Shown here one piece after another: positions 10,501 to 18,227 of a DNA stretch of 64,000 nucleotides. Source of the stretch: Oryzicola mucosus. Lineage in GTDB: Bacteria; Pseudomonadota; Alphaproteobacteria; Rhizobiales; Rhizobiaceae. Made by a program: the position numbers and the translations under genes. Each line of letters starts with the position of its first letter. The first letter of the stretch is position 1. A model generated the notes under the pieces. That model ran no database searches and was not told the origin of the DNA. It saw nothing but the letters and a program-made list of their open reading frames with translations. The stretch spans positions 434,001-498,000 of the forward strand of contig NZ_JACVVX010000001.1 in the NCBI RefSeq assembly GCF_014534685.1, written 5' to 3'.

Positions 10501-10998
10501 TTCAAGCTGATGGCGTACAAGGACGAGTACGAGGTCGCGCGGCTGCATCGCGACACCTCGTTCCAGAGGAAGCTCGCTGAGCAGTTCGAGGGCGACTTCA
10601 AGATCAAGCACCATCTTGCGCCGCCGATGATTTCGAAGATCGACCCCCGCACCGGGCACCCCGGCAAAATAGCTTTCGGGGGGTGGATAAGGCCCGTTTT
10701 CGGCGTTTTGGCAGGTGCCAAATTCCTCCGCGGCACCCCTCTCGACCCCTTCGGACGCACTGAGGAACGGCGCATGGAGCGGCAGCTGATCGCCGACTAT
10801 TTCGCTCTCATTCCGCAGCTGTCGGCATCGATCTCCGCCGGCAACCACAAGCTTTCGGTGGAAATCGCCGGTTTGCCGTCCGAGATCCGTGGCTTTGGCC
10901 ATGTAAAAGCGGCAGCGTTCGAACGCTTCAAGCGCCGCCGCGAACAGCTTCTCGCAAAGCTGGTTCGGCCCGCCGAAACGCTCGAACACGCCGCCTGA
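7525..10998 (+). CDS. Indolepyruvate ferredoxin oxidoreductase family protein (fused alpha/beta/gamma)
   Basis: A 1157-residue thiamine-diphosphate enzyme that oxidatively decarboxylates an aryl- or branched-chain 2-ketoacid to acyl-CoA, reducing ferredoxin. The order is an N-terminal pyrimidine-binding domain, a TPP-binding domain (CSGCPHS from Cys438; MGDGTYFHSG near 510), a cysteine-rich Fe-S segment (CEGCGDCS from Cys639), and a gamma domain from about 719 (AGIGGTGVITV). Single-chain forms of this length are typical of alpha- and betaproteobacteria. The start overlaps the preceding dehydrogenase stop by four bases. Substrate could be indolepyruvate, phenylpyruvate or another 2-ketoacid. 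Confidence 0.9.
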   Translation: MSAAPASTAAQLFEMTDLDDRYTLPKGRILVSGTQALIRLPMVMRERDLAQGLNTAGYVSGYRGSPLASFDREMGKAEKYLKEHHIVFRPGLNEDMAATAVWGTQQTGMFPGSRYDGVFSMWYGKGPGVDRTMDVIRHANAVGTDKHGGVLLLVGDDHGAVSSTLPHQSEHNLISAMVPMLSPAGVGEYIDYGVLGWEMSRYSGAWIGFKCQTETVECSATVDLDPERLKIVKPDLILPGDGLSLRWPDGPHAMEQRLEHKMQAVHAFALANGIDRAVWRNGKPRIGIVSTGKSWLDLLAALDALGIDEIRAGELGIALYKIGLAWPIEPTGLIDFARDLDQVLVVEEKRPILEDQIKSLLFNLPDGRRPRIVGKQDENGAPLLPSHGEIDSVAVARAIVSRLGGGDEAIRSRAARIEEIVAATPSEATALKRDAYFCSGCPHSVSTRIPDGSRATTGIGCHMMVIGLPERNTSTFTQMGGEGGAWIGLSHFTDEKHIFVNMGDGTYFHSGMLAIRAAIAGRVNATYKILYNDAVAMTGGQRHDGDNTVPSIVDQVLAEGAKRVVVVSEKPEVWQGVLPRTVSIHHRDELDAVQRELREIEGVTVLVYDQVCAAEKRRRRKRGALAQSERRAFINELVCEGCGDCSAVSNCISVEPVETEFGRKRRINQSSCNTDLSCIKGFCPSFVTIEGGKLRKAKGQAAAIKPGDLPMPHLQPIDGAFNMLLAGIGGTGVITVSAVLSMAAHLEGLSILTLDQTGLAQKNGAVVSHVRIAPKPEMLNAARIGAGEADLVLGFDVVVSASPKSLATFGKGRTRAVLDDHFAPTASFVQNTAIDFRQEATLLSLKKAAGEDAVQMISASKLGTALMGDAIAANMFLLGYAWQRGLVPIGFDAIDRALELNGTGLAMNRTAFAWGRRAAVDPEGVIAAAGLGKPPEPRAETLEDIVERRSAFLTDYQDAKYAARYRELVETARKAEAPLGSTDFAMAVARNAFKLMAYKDEYEVARLHRDTSFQRKLAEQFEGDFKIKHHLAPPMISKIDPRTGHPGKIAFGGWIRPVFGVLAGAKFLRGTPLDPFGRTEERRMERQLIADYFALIPQLSASISAGNHKLSVEIAGLPSEIRGFGHVKAAAFERFKRRREQLLAKLVRPAETLEHAA

Positions 10999-11020
10999 AA
11001 CCGCATCGCAGGAACCGCAT

Positions 11021-11962
11021 ATGCCCCGCAAGATCATCATCGACACCGATCCCGGCCAGGACGACGCGCTCGCCATTTTGCTGGCGCTGGCAAGCCCGGA
11101 GCTGGACGTTCTCGGCATCGTCGCGGTCGCGGGCAACATTCCGCTGGAGCTGACCCACACCAACATCCGCAAGGTCTGCGAGGTGGCGAGCCGGCCCGAC
11201 GTCAAGGTCTATGCCGGATCGGTGCGGCCGATGGTGCGGCAACTGGTGACTGCCGAGCATGTGCATGGCGAGACCGGGCTGGACGGCTACGACCTGCCCG
11301 CACCGGCCATGCCACTTCAGACGCAGGGCGGCGTCGAGTTCATCATCGAGACGCTGATGCGGGAAGAGCCCGGTACGGTGACGCTATGCCCGCTCGGGCC
11401 GCTGACCAATATCGGCATGGCGCTGGTTCGCGAACCGAAGATCGCCTCGCGCATCAAGGAAATCGTGCTGATGGGCGGCGGCTATTTCGAAGGCGGCAAC
11501 ATCACGCCTTCGGCAGAGTTCAACATCTATGTCGATCCGCATGCGGCCGAGATCGTCTTCGGCTCGGGCGTGCCGATCGTGATGATGCCGCTCGACGTCA
11601 CCCACAAGGTGCTGACGACCGAGAAGCGGGTCTCGGCGATGCGCGGCATCGGCACCCGGGTCGGCGAAGTTGCGGCGGCCTGGCTGGAGTTCTTCGAGCG
11701 TTTCGACGAAGAGAAATATGGCACCGATGGCGGCCCGCTGCACGACCCCAACGTGATTGCCTATCTGATCAAGCCGGAGCTCTATTCCGGCCGCCATTGC
11801 AATGTCGAGATCGAGACCTCGTCGCCGCTGACCATCGGCGAGACCGTGGTCGACTGGTGGGGCGTCACCGACCGCGAGAAGAATGCGCTGTTCATCAAGG
11901 ACGTCGACGCCGATGGCTTCTTCAGCCTGTTGACCGAGCGCCTCGCCACGCTGCCGGCTTAG
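11021..11962 (+). CDS. Nucleoside hydrolase (IunH/RihA type)
   Basis: A 313-residue inosine-uridine preferring nucleoside N-ribohydrolase, which splits ribonucleosides into base and ribose. The calcium-binding DTDPGQDDALA sits at residues 8-18 and the family signatures CPLGPLTN, EFNIYVDPHAA and MPLDVTHK follow. Length is normal. It lies 22 bp after the ketoacid oxidoreductase in the same direction and may be read through from it, although the functions look unrelated. Its TAG stop abuts the MITE-like element: the TA of the stop is also the left copy of the target duplication. Confidence 0.92.
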   Translation: MPRKIIIDTDPGQDDALAILLALASPELDVLGIVAVAGNIPLELTHTNIRKVCEVASRPDVKVYAGSVRPMVRQLVTAEHVHGETGLDGYDLPAPAMPLQTQGGVEFIIETLMREEPGTVTLCPLGPLTNIGMALVREPKIASRIKEIVLMGGGYFEGGNITPSAEFNIYVDPHAAEIVFGSGVPIVMMPLDVTHKVLTTEKRVSAMRGIGTRVGEVAAAWLEFFERFDEEKYGTDGGPLHDPNVIAYLIKPELYSGRHCNVEIETSSPLTIGETVVDWWGVTDREKNALFIKDVDADGFFSLLTERLATLPA

Positions 11963-12309
11963 AGCGTTTCCTGCTTAGATTGAACCGTTCTGCCGGTGGG
12001 AATTCGGGACAAGGTCGAGGGATGAGGCGAGGTCGTAGTGGTGCTACGGCCGAGCCGAGGCCCGAAGGATTTGGCCCGAATTAACCCGGCCCACCGGTGG
12101 CCGCGCCTTCTTTGAATGCGCAAAGGACCACCGGCACTTTAGACACTTGTTGATTTGCCACGCAAATCAACGGGGAGGTTTCCCGCTGGCGGGCGCCCGC
12201 TGTGTCAGACGTCTTGCCCGATGCACCACATCGGGACTGCGCCGCCTTCCTTGCGGTTCGCCTCGCCATCGGTGAAACAGAACCGCTTCAATCTAAACAG
12301 GAAACGCTC
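11962..12309. mobile_element. MITE-like element, 348 bp, with TA target-site duplication
   Basis: The left end GAGCGTTTCCTGCTTAGATT... and right end ...AATCTAAACAGGAAACGCTC are inverted repeats of about 32 bp, with one mismatch and a one-base length difference. TA lies immediately outside each end (11960-11961 and 12310-12311), the duplication typical of IS630/Tc1-mariner transposition. No coding frame is convincing inside; smaller inverted segments such as CCGGTGGGAATTCGGG and CCCGAATTAACCCGGCCCACCGG form a secondary structure. It fills the gap between two convergent genes. It could instead be a non-mobile rhizobial intergenic repeat. Confidence 0.65.
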
Positions 12310-12316
12310 TAGAGCG

Positions 12317-14845
12317 TTAGCGGTTCATCAGCCGCGCGATGGCGGCCAGCAGCGTCTCGCCGTCATAGGGCTTGCGCACGATCGGCACTGCGGAAAATTC
12401 CGAGGGAATGACCGATCCGTCGCCATAGCCGGTGGCAAACAGGAAGGGGATGCCGCGCCGCGTCAAATCCTCGGCTACCGGGATCGAGGTGCCCTGGCCG
12501 AGATTGACGTCGAGCACGGCGACATGCGGCTTGAACGAGCGCAGCCGGGTCAGCGCCTCCTGCGCCGAGCTGGTCACGGTAACGTCGTGGATGCCTTTTT
12601 CTTCCAGCATGGCTTCGACATCCATGGCGATCAGCATCTGGTCCTCGACCAGAAGCACCGCCAGATCGGCAGGCAGCGCCGATAGGCCGGTCTCCGCCGC
12701 CGGGGACAGCTGCTGCGCCTGGGAAACAGTCGTCGCCAACGAGATATGACGCGCGGGCAAGCGGAAGTCGGCCTTGATGCCGCCGGGCGCGTAGTCGACG
12801 GAGCTTTCACCACCCAGATCATAGGGAATGCTCCGGTCGATGAGTGCCGTGCCGAACCCTTCGCGCTCGGGCACGGTAACGGCTGGACCGCCACTCTCCA
12901 CCCACCTCAACTCGCAGTCGCCCAAACTCGTCAGCGTCCACGATACGACAAGCTTTCCGCCCGACCGTGACAAGGCGCCATATTTGGCGGCGTTCGTCGA
13001 CATTTCATGCAGGATCAGCGCCATGACCGAAAAAGCCCGCCCGTCGAGCCAGACCGTCGGTCCCACCAGGACGATTTCGGACGATGGCCCACGGTAGGGC
13101 GACAGCTCGGCATTGATGAGATCGGACAAAAGCCCGCCGCCATCGCCACGCACCACCTGGTCATGTGCGAAGGAAAGCGCCTGAATGCGCCCCTTGAGCG
13201 AGTTGACATAGTCCTTGAGGCTCCGGCCCTCTTGAATCGGGTGCCCGACAAGCGACTTGATGATGGCCAGGATGTTCTTGACCCGGTGGTTGAGCTCGGC
13301 ATTGAGCATGCGCTGGCGCACGTCGGATTTGCTGCGCTCTTCGGCCATAAGCTCGTTGTGGCGCAGGACGACCTCGACGGTTGCCGCACGCGCCGCTTCG
13401 GCGATTTCCCGGTCTGTTTCCGTCCAGGGCTGTGCCTGCATATGGACGGTTTCTTTCCAGATGGAGAAACTCTTGCGCGGCGTCAGTCGGTCGCCCAGCG
13501 GACCGGTTTCGTAGGACTTTTCCGGGTTGCCCGCCCAGTTCAGCGTCTGCACCATCTCACGGCGGAAGAAGAACAGATAATCATTGGGGATTTGCGACAG
13601 CGGTATGGCCAGCACGCCTGCCGTCAGCTCATGGTAATCCTGCGCGGAGGGCAGCTTCTGCGACAGCGCATGCGTCGCCCAGATCCTGCCTTCCGAAACC
13701 GACCCAACGAAACGCGCCAGCTCGGGGATGGCGTCCGCAGGTGCCGTGACGCCTTGGGCGCTCCAGGAGCCGTTCATCCAGATACCGACGCCGTCGCATG
13801 GCATGAGTCGCATGAAATCGCCGAGGTTCTCCCGAAGAAGCTCCTCGACATCGGCGTGATGCGAGGCGAGCCGCAGGAAATTGTCGAGCGCCTTGCGCGC
13901 GTCGGATGCCATGCTGAGCGTGCGCTTCTGCTTCAGCGTATGAAGATGCAGGGAGAAGAACTCGCCGAACATCTCGGCGGCGACCCGCTCCGCCATGGGC
14001 AATATGCGCGGTGCGTAGTGGTGACAGGCGATCAGCCCCCACAGTTTGCCCTCGACAATGATCGAAATCGACATGGAAGCGGCCACGCCCATATTGCGCA
14101 GATATTCGCAATGGATCGGCGAAACGCTGCGCAGATGCGCGAAGGACAGGTCCAGCGCCTCGCCGGAGGCGTCGAGCACCGGAACGATGGGGATACGCGC
14201 CGCATTCGCATCGGAGATGATGCGGATCGTGTTGCGCATATAAAGCGCGCGCGCCTGCTGGGGAATGTCGCTGGCGGGGAAATACTGGCCCAGGAAGCTC
14301 TCGAGGTCGGCGCGCTTGATCTCGCTGACGACCTTGCCCGACCCGTCTTGCTCGAAACGGTAGATCATCACGCGGTCATAGCCCAGCATGGCGCGCACGA
14401 GCTTCGCACTCTGGTTGAGCAGCCGATCGACGCTGTCGATGTTGCTGATGCGGCCGATCAGTTCGCGGGTCAGGCGCAATGCGCGGCCAGGCTTCTTCGT
14501 CGGCTCAAACTCGACGATGACTGTGGATTTGAAACGATGGACGGCGATGTCAAAGCGCTTGCCGGACGACAAAAGAATGTCGAACAGCAGGGCCGGCCGC
14601 GACGCTTCGCTGAAACTCGACAGGCCGTTGCGCAGGGAATGGGCGGCCTCGCTGCCCAAAATGTCCTGCAGAACAGCGCCATTGACCGAGCCTTCCAAGC
14701 CGAGCATCTCGACTGCATTGGCGGAGTGGCGCAGCACCGTGACGGCATTGACGTCGCATACCAGCATGCAGCCATGCGGCTGGATGCTGCCGGGAATGTG
14801 GATCGGTTCCCGATCGCAGTTGGTAAGGTTGACGGGCTCAGTCAT
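12317..14845 (-). CDS. Bacteriophytochrome HWE histidine kinase with C-terminal receiver domain
   Basis: An 842-residue red/far-red photoreceptor kinase. In order: a PAS domain with biliverdin-attachment Cys10 followed by REPIHIPGSIQPHG; a GAF domain with the PASDIP chromophore motif near residue 190; a PHY domain with the tongue motif PRKSFSIWKETV; an HWE kinase with phosphoacceptor His520 in ELNHRVKN and the N-box HEMSTNAAKYGALS; and a receiver with Asp779 in VLDVNLG. The fused receiver and HWE kinase suggest internal phosphotransfer. No heme oxygenase (biliverdin source) or separate response regulator is adjacent. It is probably cytoplasmic. Confidence 0.92.
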   Translation of the reverse strand: MTEPVNLTNCDREPIHIPGSIQPHGCMLVCDVNAVTVLRHSANAVEMLGLEGSVNGAVLQDILGSEAAHSLRNGLSSFSEASRPALLFDILLSSGKRFDIAVHRFKSTVIVEFEPTKKPGRALRLTRELIGRISNIDSVDRLLNQSAKLVRAMLGYDRVMIYRFEQDGSGKVVSEIKRADLESFLGQYFPASDIPQQARALYMRNTIRIISDANAARIPIVPVLDASGEALDLSFAHLRSVSPIHCEYLRNMGVAASMSISIIVEGKLWGLIACHHYAPRILPMAERVAAEMFGEFFSLHLHTLKQKRTLSMASDARKALDNFLRLASHHADVEELLRENLGDFMRLMPCDGVGIWMNGSWSAQGVTAPADAIPELARFVGSVSEGRIWATHALSQKLPSAQDYHELTAGVLAIPLSQIPNDYLFFFRREMVQTLNWAGNPEKSYETGPLGDRLTPRKSFSIWKETVHMQAQPWTETDREIAEAARAATVEVVLRHNELMAEERSKSDVRQRMLNAELNHRVKNILAIIKSLVGHPIQEGRSLKDYVNSLKGRIQALSFAHDQVVRGDGGGLLSDLINAELSPYRGPSSEIVLVGPTVWLDGRAFSVMALILHEMSTNAAKYGALSRSGGKLVVSWTLTSLGDCELRWVESGGPAVTVPEREGFGTALIDRSIPYDLGGESSVDYAPGGIKADFRLPARHISLATTVSQAQQLSPAAETGLSALPADLAVLLVEDQMLIAMDVEAMLEEKGIHDVTVTSSAQEALTRLRSFKPHVAVLDVNLGQGTSIPVAEDLTRRGIPFLFATGYGDGSVIPSEFSAVPIVRKPYDGETLLAAIARLMNR

Positions 14846-15452
14846 GAAGATTTTTGGCTAGGCTGAAAAACACTCGGCTTTGGCCGAAGCCACGCGGCTC
14901 AACCTTCGCTGTACTGAAAATCGAAGGCATCATTCTTCCCTGTCGCCTGTCGCCGTTAACCGCTTCGCTGCCTATCAGACACAAGAAGCCCTAAGTAATG
15001 AGATGTAGAGGGCACAAGGCCGAAGTCAACGGATCGACGGTGTATCACCTCCTCCGATCCCTGCCAGGACAGTCGTTTGCAAGCGGGACTTTAGGCATTG
15101 CGATCGGTAGCGCGGAGGAGCTATTCCGGCGCAACGCCTATCGGCGACGACCAGGCCACCAGCTGCGCTGCGACCTCGACCATCTCGTTGAGCGCTGGCG
15201 CACGTATCAGGCGCTGACGCGAGAAGGGCTGCAAGGCGAAGCTTGACGCCGCCGATCCCGTCCCCACCTGCCCTGTCGCGCACGAAGCGGATGTGAAAGC
15301 GGACCCTGCCGATTTCTGGACGCCAAGCGCTACGAGGTCGACATGAAGCCTGCGATACGGCGCGGGCTAGGAAAATACAAGCAAGGATTGCAGTCGCCCG
15401 TGCCAAGCGAAAGCGGATGACCATCAGAATAGGGAATGTGTTGTTTGCGCTC
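14846..15452. other. Gene-poor gap with a possible coding remnant
   Basis: No recognisable gene lies between the phytochrome start and the msrA terminator. A minus-strand frame is open over 82 codons (15121-15366) but has no ATG start; it ends in ...NEMVEVAAQLVAWSSPIGVAPE. A plus-strand frame at 14998-15246 codes 82 residues of no recognisable family. Either could be a decayed gene, and neither is annotated as a CDS. Confidence 0.4.
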
Positions 15453-15460
15453 AAAGCAAA

Positions 15461-15482
15461 ACGGCCGCCTCTCAGCGGCCGT
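15461..15482 (-). terminator. Intrinsic terminator of msrA
   Basis: ACGGCCGC (15461-15468) pairs with GCGGCCGT (15475-15482). Read on the minus strand, the hairpin is followed by TTTTGCTTTG, 23 bp past the msrA stop. Confidence 0.75.
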
Positions 15483-15504
15483 CTACAAATGCTATGCGGC
15501 GGGC

Positions 15505-16023
15505 CTAGGCGGAGCGGCGTTCCGCTTCGCGGCGGGGCAGCTTCCAGTTCGGCCGTGGGAAATGACAGGTGTAGCCATTGGGGTAGCGCAGCAGATAGTC
15601 CTGATGCTCAGGCTCGGCCTGCCAGAAATCGCCTGCCGGCTCGACTTCGGTCACCACCTTGCCCGGCCAGATGCCAGAGGCGTCGACGTCTGCGATGGTG
15701 TCTTCCGCCACGCGCTTCTGCTCGTCGCTGGTATAGTAGATTGCCGAGCGGTAGCTGAGCCCGACATCGTTGCCCTGGCGGTTGCGGGTCGACGGATCGT
15801 GAATCTGGAAGAAAAACTCCAGAATGTCGCGATAGCTGATCCGGCTGGGGTCAAACAGGATTTCGATGGCCTCGGCATGGGTGCCGTGGTTGCGGTAGGT
15901 GGCGTTGGGTACATCGCCGCCGCTATACCCCACCCTGGTGGAAACCACGCCGGGAAGGCGGCGGACCAGATCCTGCATGCCCCAGAAGCATCCGCCGGCA
16001 AGGACTGCGCGTTCTGTCGTCAT
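15505..16023 (-). CDS. msrA: Peptide methionine (S)-S-oxide reductase MsrA
   Basis: A 172-residue repair enzyme that reduces the S epimer of methionine sulfoxide in proteins using thioredoxin. The catalytic GGCFW is at residues 10-14 with Cys12, followed by [21 protein letters not shown] and FFQIHDPST, all diagnostic. The ATG at 16023 is chosen because GGGAG lies upstream and the catalytic motif then falls at the usual position; an in-frame start ten codons earlier exists. The gene is monocistronic with its own terminator. Confidence 0.95.
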   Translation of the reverse strand: MTTERAVLAGGCFWGMQDLVRRLPGVVSTRVGYSGGDVPNATYRNHGTHAEAIEILFDPSRISYRDILEFFFQIHDPSTRNRQGNDVGLSYRSAIYYTSDEQKRVAEDTIADVDASGIWPGKVVTEVEPAGDFWQAEPEHQDYLLRYPNGYTCHFPRPNWKLPRREAERRSA

Positions 16024-16137
16024 TTGCGTGCTCCCTAGTTGTGATGGGCCCAATATAGGATGACGGCGTCAACATTTCATCGCCGGCGGTCCGCAAATCG
16101 CGTGCCGCCGACAATAGAATTCCCTTACCGGCTACAA

Positions 16138-16572
16138 TCAGATTGCGACCGTGCCGCTATCCTCACCGTCCCAATAGCTGATTTTCGTAGCATGGACCTT
16201 GATCAGAGCAATTCCCGGCGTATCGATCCCATCGGGGAACCAGATTTCCAGGTCTTTCACCCAATGCTCTTCGAACTGGGCCTTGTCGCGGATCAGATCG
16301 GCGTCGCCTTCGATGGCAATGAAAATGCCTGGGGCTCCGAGCAGGCTTTTCGAGCCGCTGAAGGTCAGAGAGACGCTGTTGTCGCTCTCGATTTCCCGAA
16401 CCTTCTTGGTGTCCTCATAGGTGAAGAACCAGGTGTCTCCGTCATATTCCACATCGCCATTGTTGCTCATCGGGCGGCTTGCGATTTCGCCGTCCGACGC
16501 CTTGGTCGACAGCATGCAGAAATCGATACTGCTCATCTTCTTTGAAAGTTCGCTCAAGGTCATCGATGTCAT
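16138..16572 (-). CDS. Pyridoxamine 5'-phosphate oxidase-fold protein (general stress protein 26-like)
   Basis: A 144-residue split-barrel flavin-binding protein. The pattern MSSIDFCMLSTKASDGEIASRPM, then the strand DTWFFTYEDTKKVREIESDNSVSLTF, is typical of the general-stress PPOX family, which binds FMN, FAD or F420 and often acts as a reductase; the substrate is unknown. It lacks residues expected of true PdxH. A start three codons in (MTLSEL) is equally possible. It is the last chromosomal gene before the tRNA remnant that marks the island. Confidence 0.82.
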   Translation of the reverse strand: MTSMTLSELSKKMSSIDFCMLSTKASDGEIASRPMSNNGDVEYDGDTWFFTYEDTKKVREIESDNSVSLTFSGSKSLLGAPGIFIAIEGDADLIRDKAQFEEHWVKDLEIWFPDGIDTPGIALIKVHATKISYWDGEDSGTVAI

Positions 16573-16764
16573 GGTTGGTCTCGCCGGTTTCCGTGGAAGT
16601 CCTGCCGCCCGCTTGCAGTTGAGTTGGAGATTCGGTGAAGGAGCAGCGTCGTGGATCAGTAAGCGGCAAGGGCGAAACTTGTTCCTGCGATCGGCGACAA
16701 AACCTTCGATGCCTGGGCATCGGCGCGAGTGCAGCTTTCAAAGCTGAGCGGTGGGTAAAACGAG

Positions 16765-16789
16765 AAAAGCCACCCGAAGGTGGCCTTTT
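16765..16789. terminator. Terminator hairpin next to the displaced tRNA 3' end
   Basis: AAAAGCCACC-CGAA-GGTGGCCTTTT is an A/T-flanked hairpin that can work on both strands. It resembles the hairpin after the intact tRNA at 45551-45568, so it was probably the original terminator of tRNA-Gly before the island inserted. Confidence 0.65.
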
Positions 16790-16798
16790 CTTCAATGC

Positions 16799-16865
16799 TG
16801 CTTCCCGAAGGAAACTGGAGCGGGTGAGGCGATTCGAACGCCCGACCCCAACCTTGGCAAGGTTG
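16799..16865 (-). repeat. 67-bp att-like direct repeat, left copy: 3' end of tRNA-Gly(GCC)
   Basis: This stretch is identical over 67 bp to 45581-45647. It carries the last 50 nt of tRNA-Gly including the anticodon region, T arm, acceptor 3' strand and CCA, plus 17 bp downstream. The 5' half of the tRNA is missing: homology stops after GGTTG on the plus strand, where the intact gene continues TGCTCTACCCC. It therefore cannot give a functional tRNA. It fits the displaced attachment site left by island integration. Confidence 0.85.
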
Positions 16866-16943
16866 CATTAAAGAGCAATAGCCATCCTCAACCCTCAACT
16901 CGCGTGATTTCGTCCACACGGCTTAGGACAGGGCTCATAGTTC

Positions 16944-18227
16944 CTACTCACTCTCAACGATCTCGACAGGCTCGGTCCTCGCTTTGGGCAAGAATGTCCC
17001 CGTATAAAACAACACTGCGTTGAAGAACGCGAACGCCATAGCCAGCGCATATGTGCGCAACGGGTAATCGATCAGTGAATGCAGAAGCAGAAAGAGAATC
17101 GACAAGTAGGCCACTTTTCGAAATCCGTCCGTGCCATTCCGCCAAATCTGAACGTGAATCACGATAAGATATAACATGATAAGCCCTGCTGCGAGAATAC
17201 CGCCTTCGAAGACGAGCTGGACATACTCATTGTGAGCATGATTGACGAAGTACTGGAATATCTGCTCCGGCTTTTCGTAGATCTGATAAGCTTTCTCGAA
17301 ATTTCCGTATCCTATGCCCAGCAGCCAGTTCTGCTTGATACCTTCCCAACTGGTTTGGAGAAATTCGAGCCTCAAATCGTCCAAACCGGCCGTGTTTTCG
17401 GATTCAAACCGTGCCCAAACGCCCATGGTGTAGAGTGCAACACCAACAAACACTGCAACCAGCGCACCTATCCCTGCCCGACTCCTCGCCGTTAAAAGCA
17501 GCAACGAAGCCACAAAGATCAGCAGGCCAATCACAACACCCGCTCGCGAACCGGCCGACAACAACATCAGCAATACGAATATCAAGCCGACCGCCCCAGC
17601 GATCATACGTCCTCTGATGATACTGAAGTATAGTAAGAACGGAATCGCAACAAACAACAAAGCAGAAAAGTGGTTTATATTCGCGAAAAACCCTGCTGTC
17701 ATATTGTATGAAAGCAAATTATCGATAACGACTTGATCGGAAATCGAGAACTGGATTGCCCCCGCTACAAGATTACAGACTACCCCAGTAAAGAAAAATG
17801 GAACCAGGCCTATGATCTGTTTCGAGCGAAGGGAGGTAACAGCGCACGTGAACATGGCGAGCGCGACGAAGACTACCAACGAATGGATGGTATGCCCTAC
17901 TCCAAGAGAAATAGTGGAAATTGGTGAGTCCGAGCTGCTAATCGCCTGGTCGATTGGCGGCAAGCGAAGCTCAGCAATAAGGGCCCGCGGAAAAGGCACG
18001 AGCTGAAGCAGCAAAGCCAGTACAACGACGATCAAAAGCGTAAAAATTGGCGTCGAGATCGAGATGGCCTTATTGCGGGCAAGAACGAATATCGAAGCCA
18101 ATAAGACCACGACGGAAATCATCGAGTCCGTCAAAAGTCCTGAACGAGTCCCACCCCCGATAATCATTGCGAGAATGAGAGCTCCTCCGAGAACGTATTT
18201 CTGGCTTTCCCTGCCCGCTTCACTCAC
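16944..18227 (-). CDS. O-antigen ligase/polymerase family membrane protein (Wzy-like, island copy 2)
   Basis: A 427-residue inner-membrane protein with about ten hydrophobic segments and a long periplasmic loop. The loop carries the family motif FVNHAHNEYVQLVFEGG near residue 327, typical of the Wzy_C/O-antigen ligase superfamily (PF04932), which polymerises repeat units on undecaprenyl diphosphate or transfers glycans to an acceptor. It starts with GTG, overlapping the TPR gene stop by four bases (GTGA). It is last in the island operon and sits with the export genes wza and wzc, so it may polymerise or ligate the product. The second polymerase of the island is at 37369-38667. Confidence 0.85.
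   Translation of the reverse strand: MSEAGRESQKYVLGGALILAMIIGGGTRSGLLTDSMISVVVLLASIFVLARNKAISISTPIFTLLIVVVLALLLQLVPFPRALIAELRLPPIDQAISSSDSPISTISLGVGHTIHSLVVFVALAMFTCAVTSLRSKQIIGLVPFFFTGVVCNLVAGAIQFSISDQVVIDNLLSYNMTAGFFANINHFSALLFVAIPFLLYFSIIRGRMIAGAVGLIFVLLMLLSAGSRAGVVIGLLIFVASLLLLTARSRAGIGALVAVFVGVALYTMGVWARFESENTAGLDDLRLEFLQTSWEGIKQNWLLGIGYGNFEKAYQIYEKPEQIFQYFVNHAHNEYVQLVFEGGILAAGLIMLYLIVIHVQIWRNGTDGFRKVAYLSILFLLLHSLIDYPLRTYALAMAFAFFNAVLFYTGTFLPKARTEPVEIVESE

Noticed and set aside
7270-11205. 1311-codon open frame on the minus strand opposite the dehydrogenase and ketoacid oxidoreductase
   Set aside because: It is the antisense of two strongly conserved genes; GC-rich sequence leaves long antisense frames open, and the product has no domain.
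13007-14866. Long plus-strand frame opposite the phytochrome kinase
   Set aside because: Antisense to a gene with complete photoreceptor and kinase motifs.
16799-16872. Second complete tRNA-Gly
   Set aside because: Only the 3' 50 nt are present; the D arm and 5' acceptor strand are absent.
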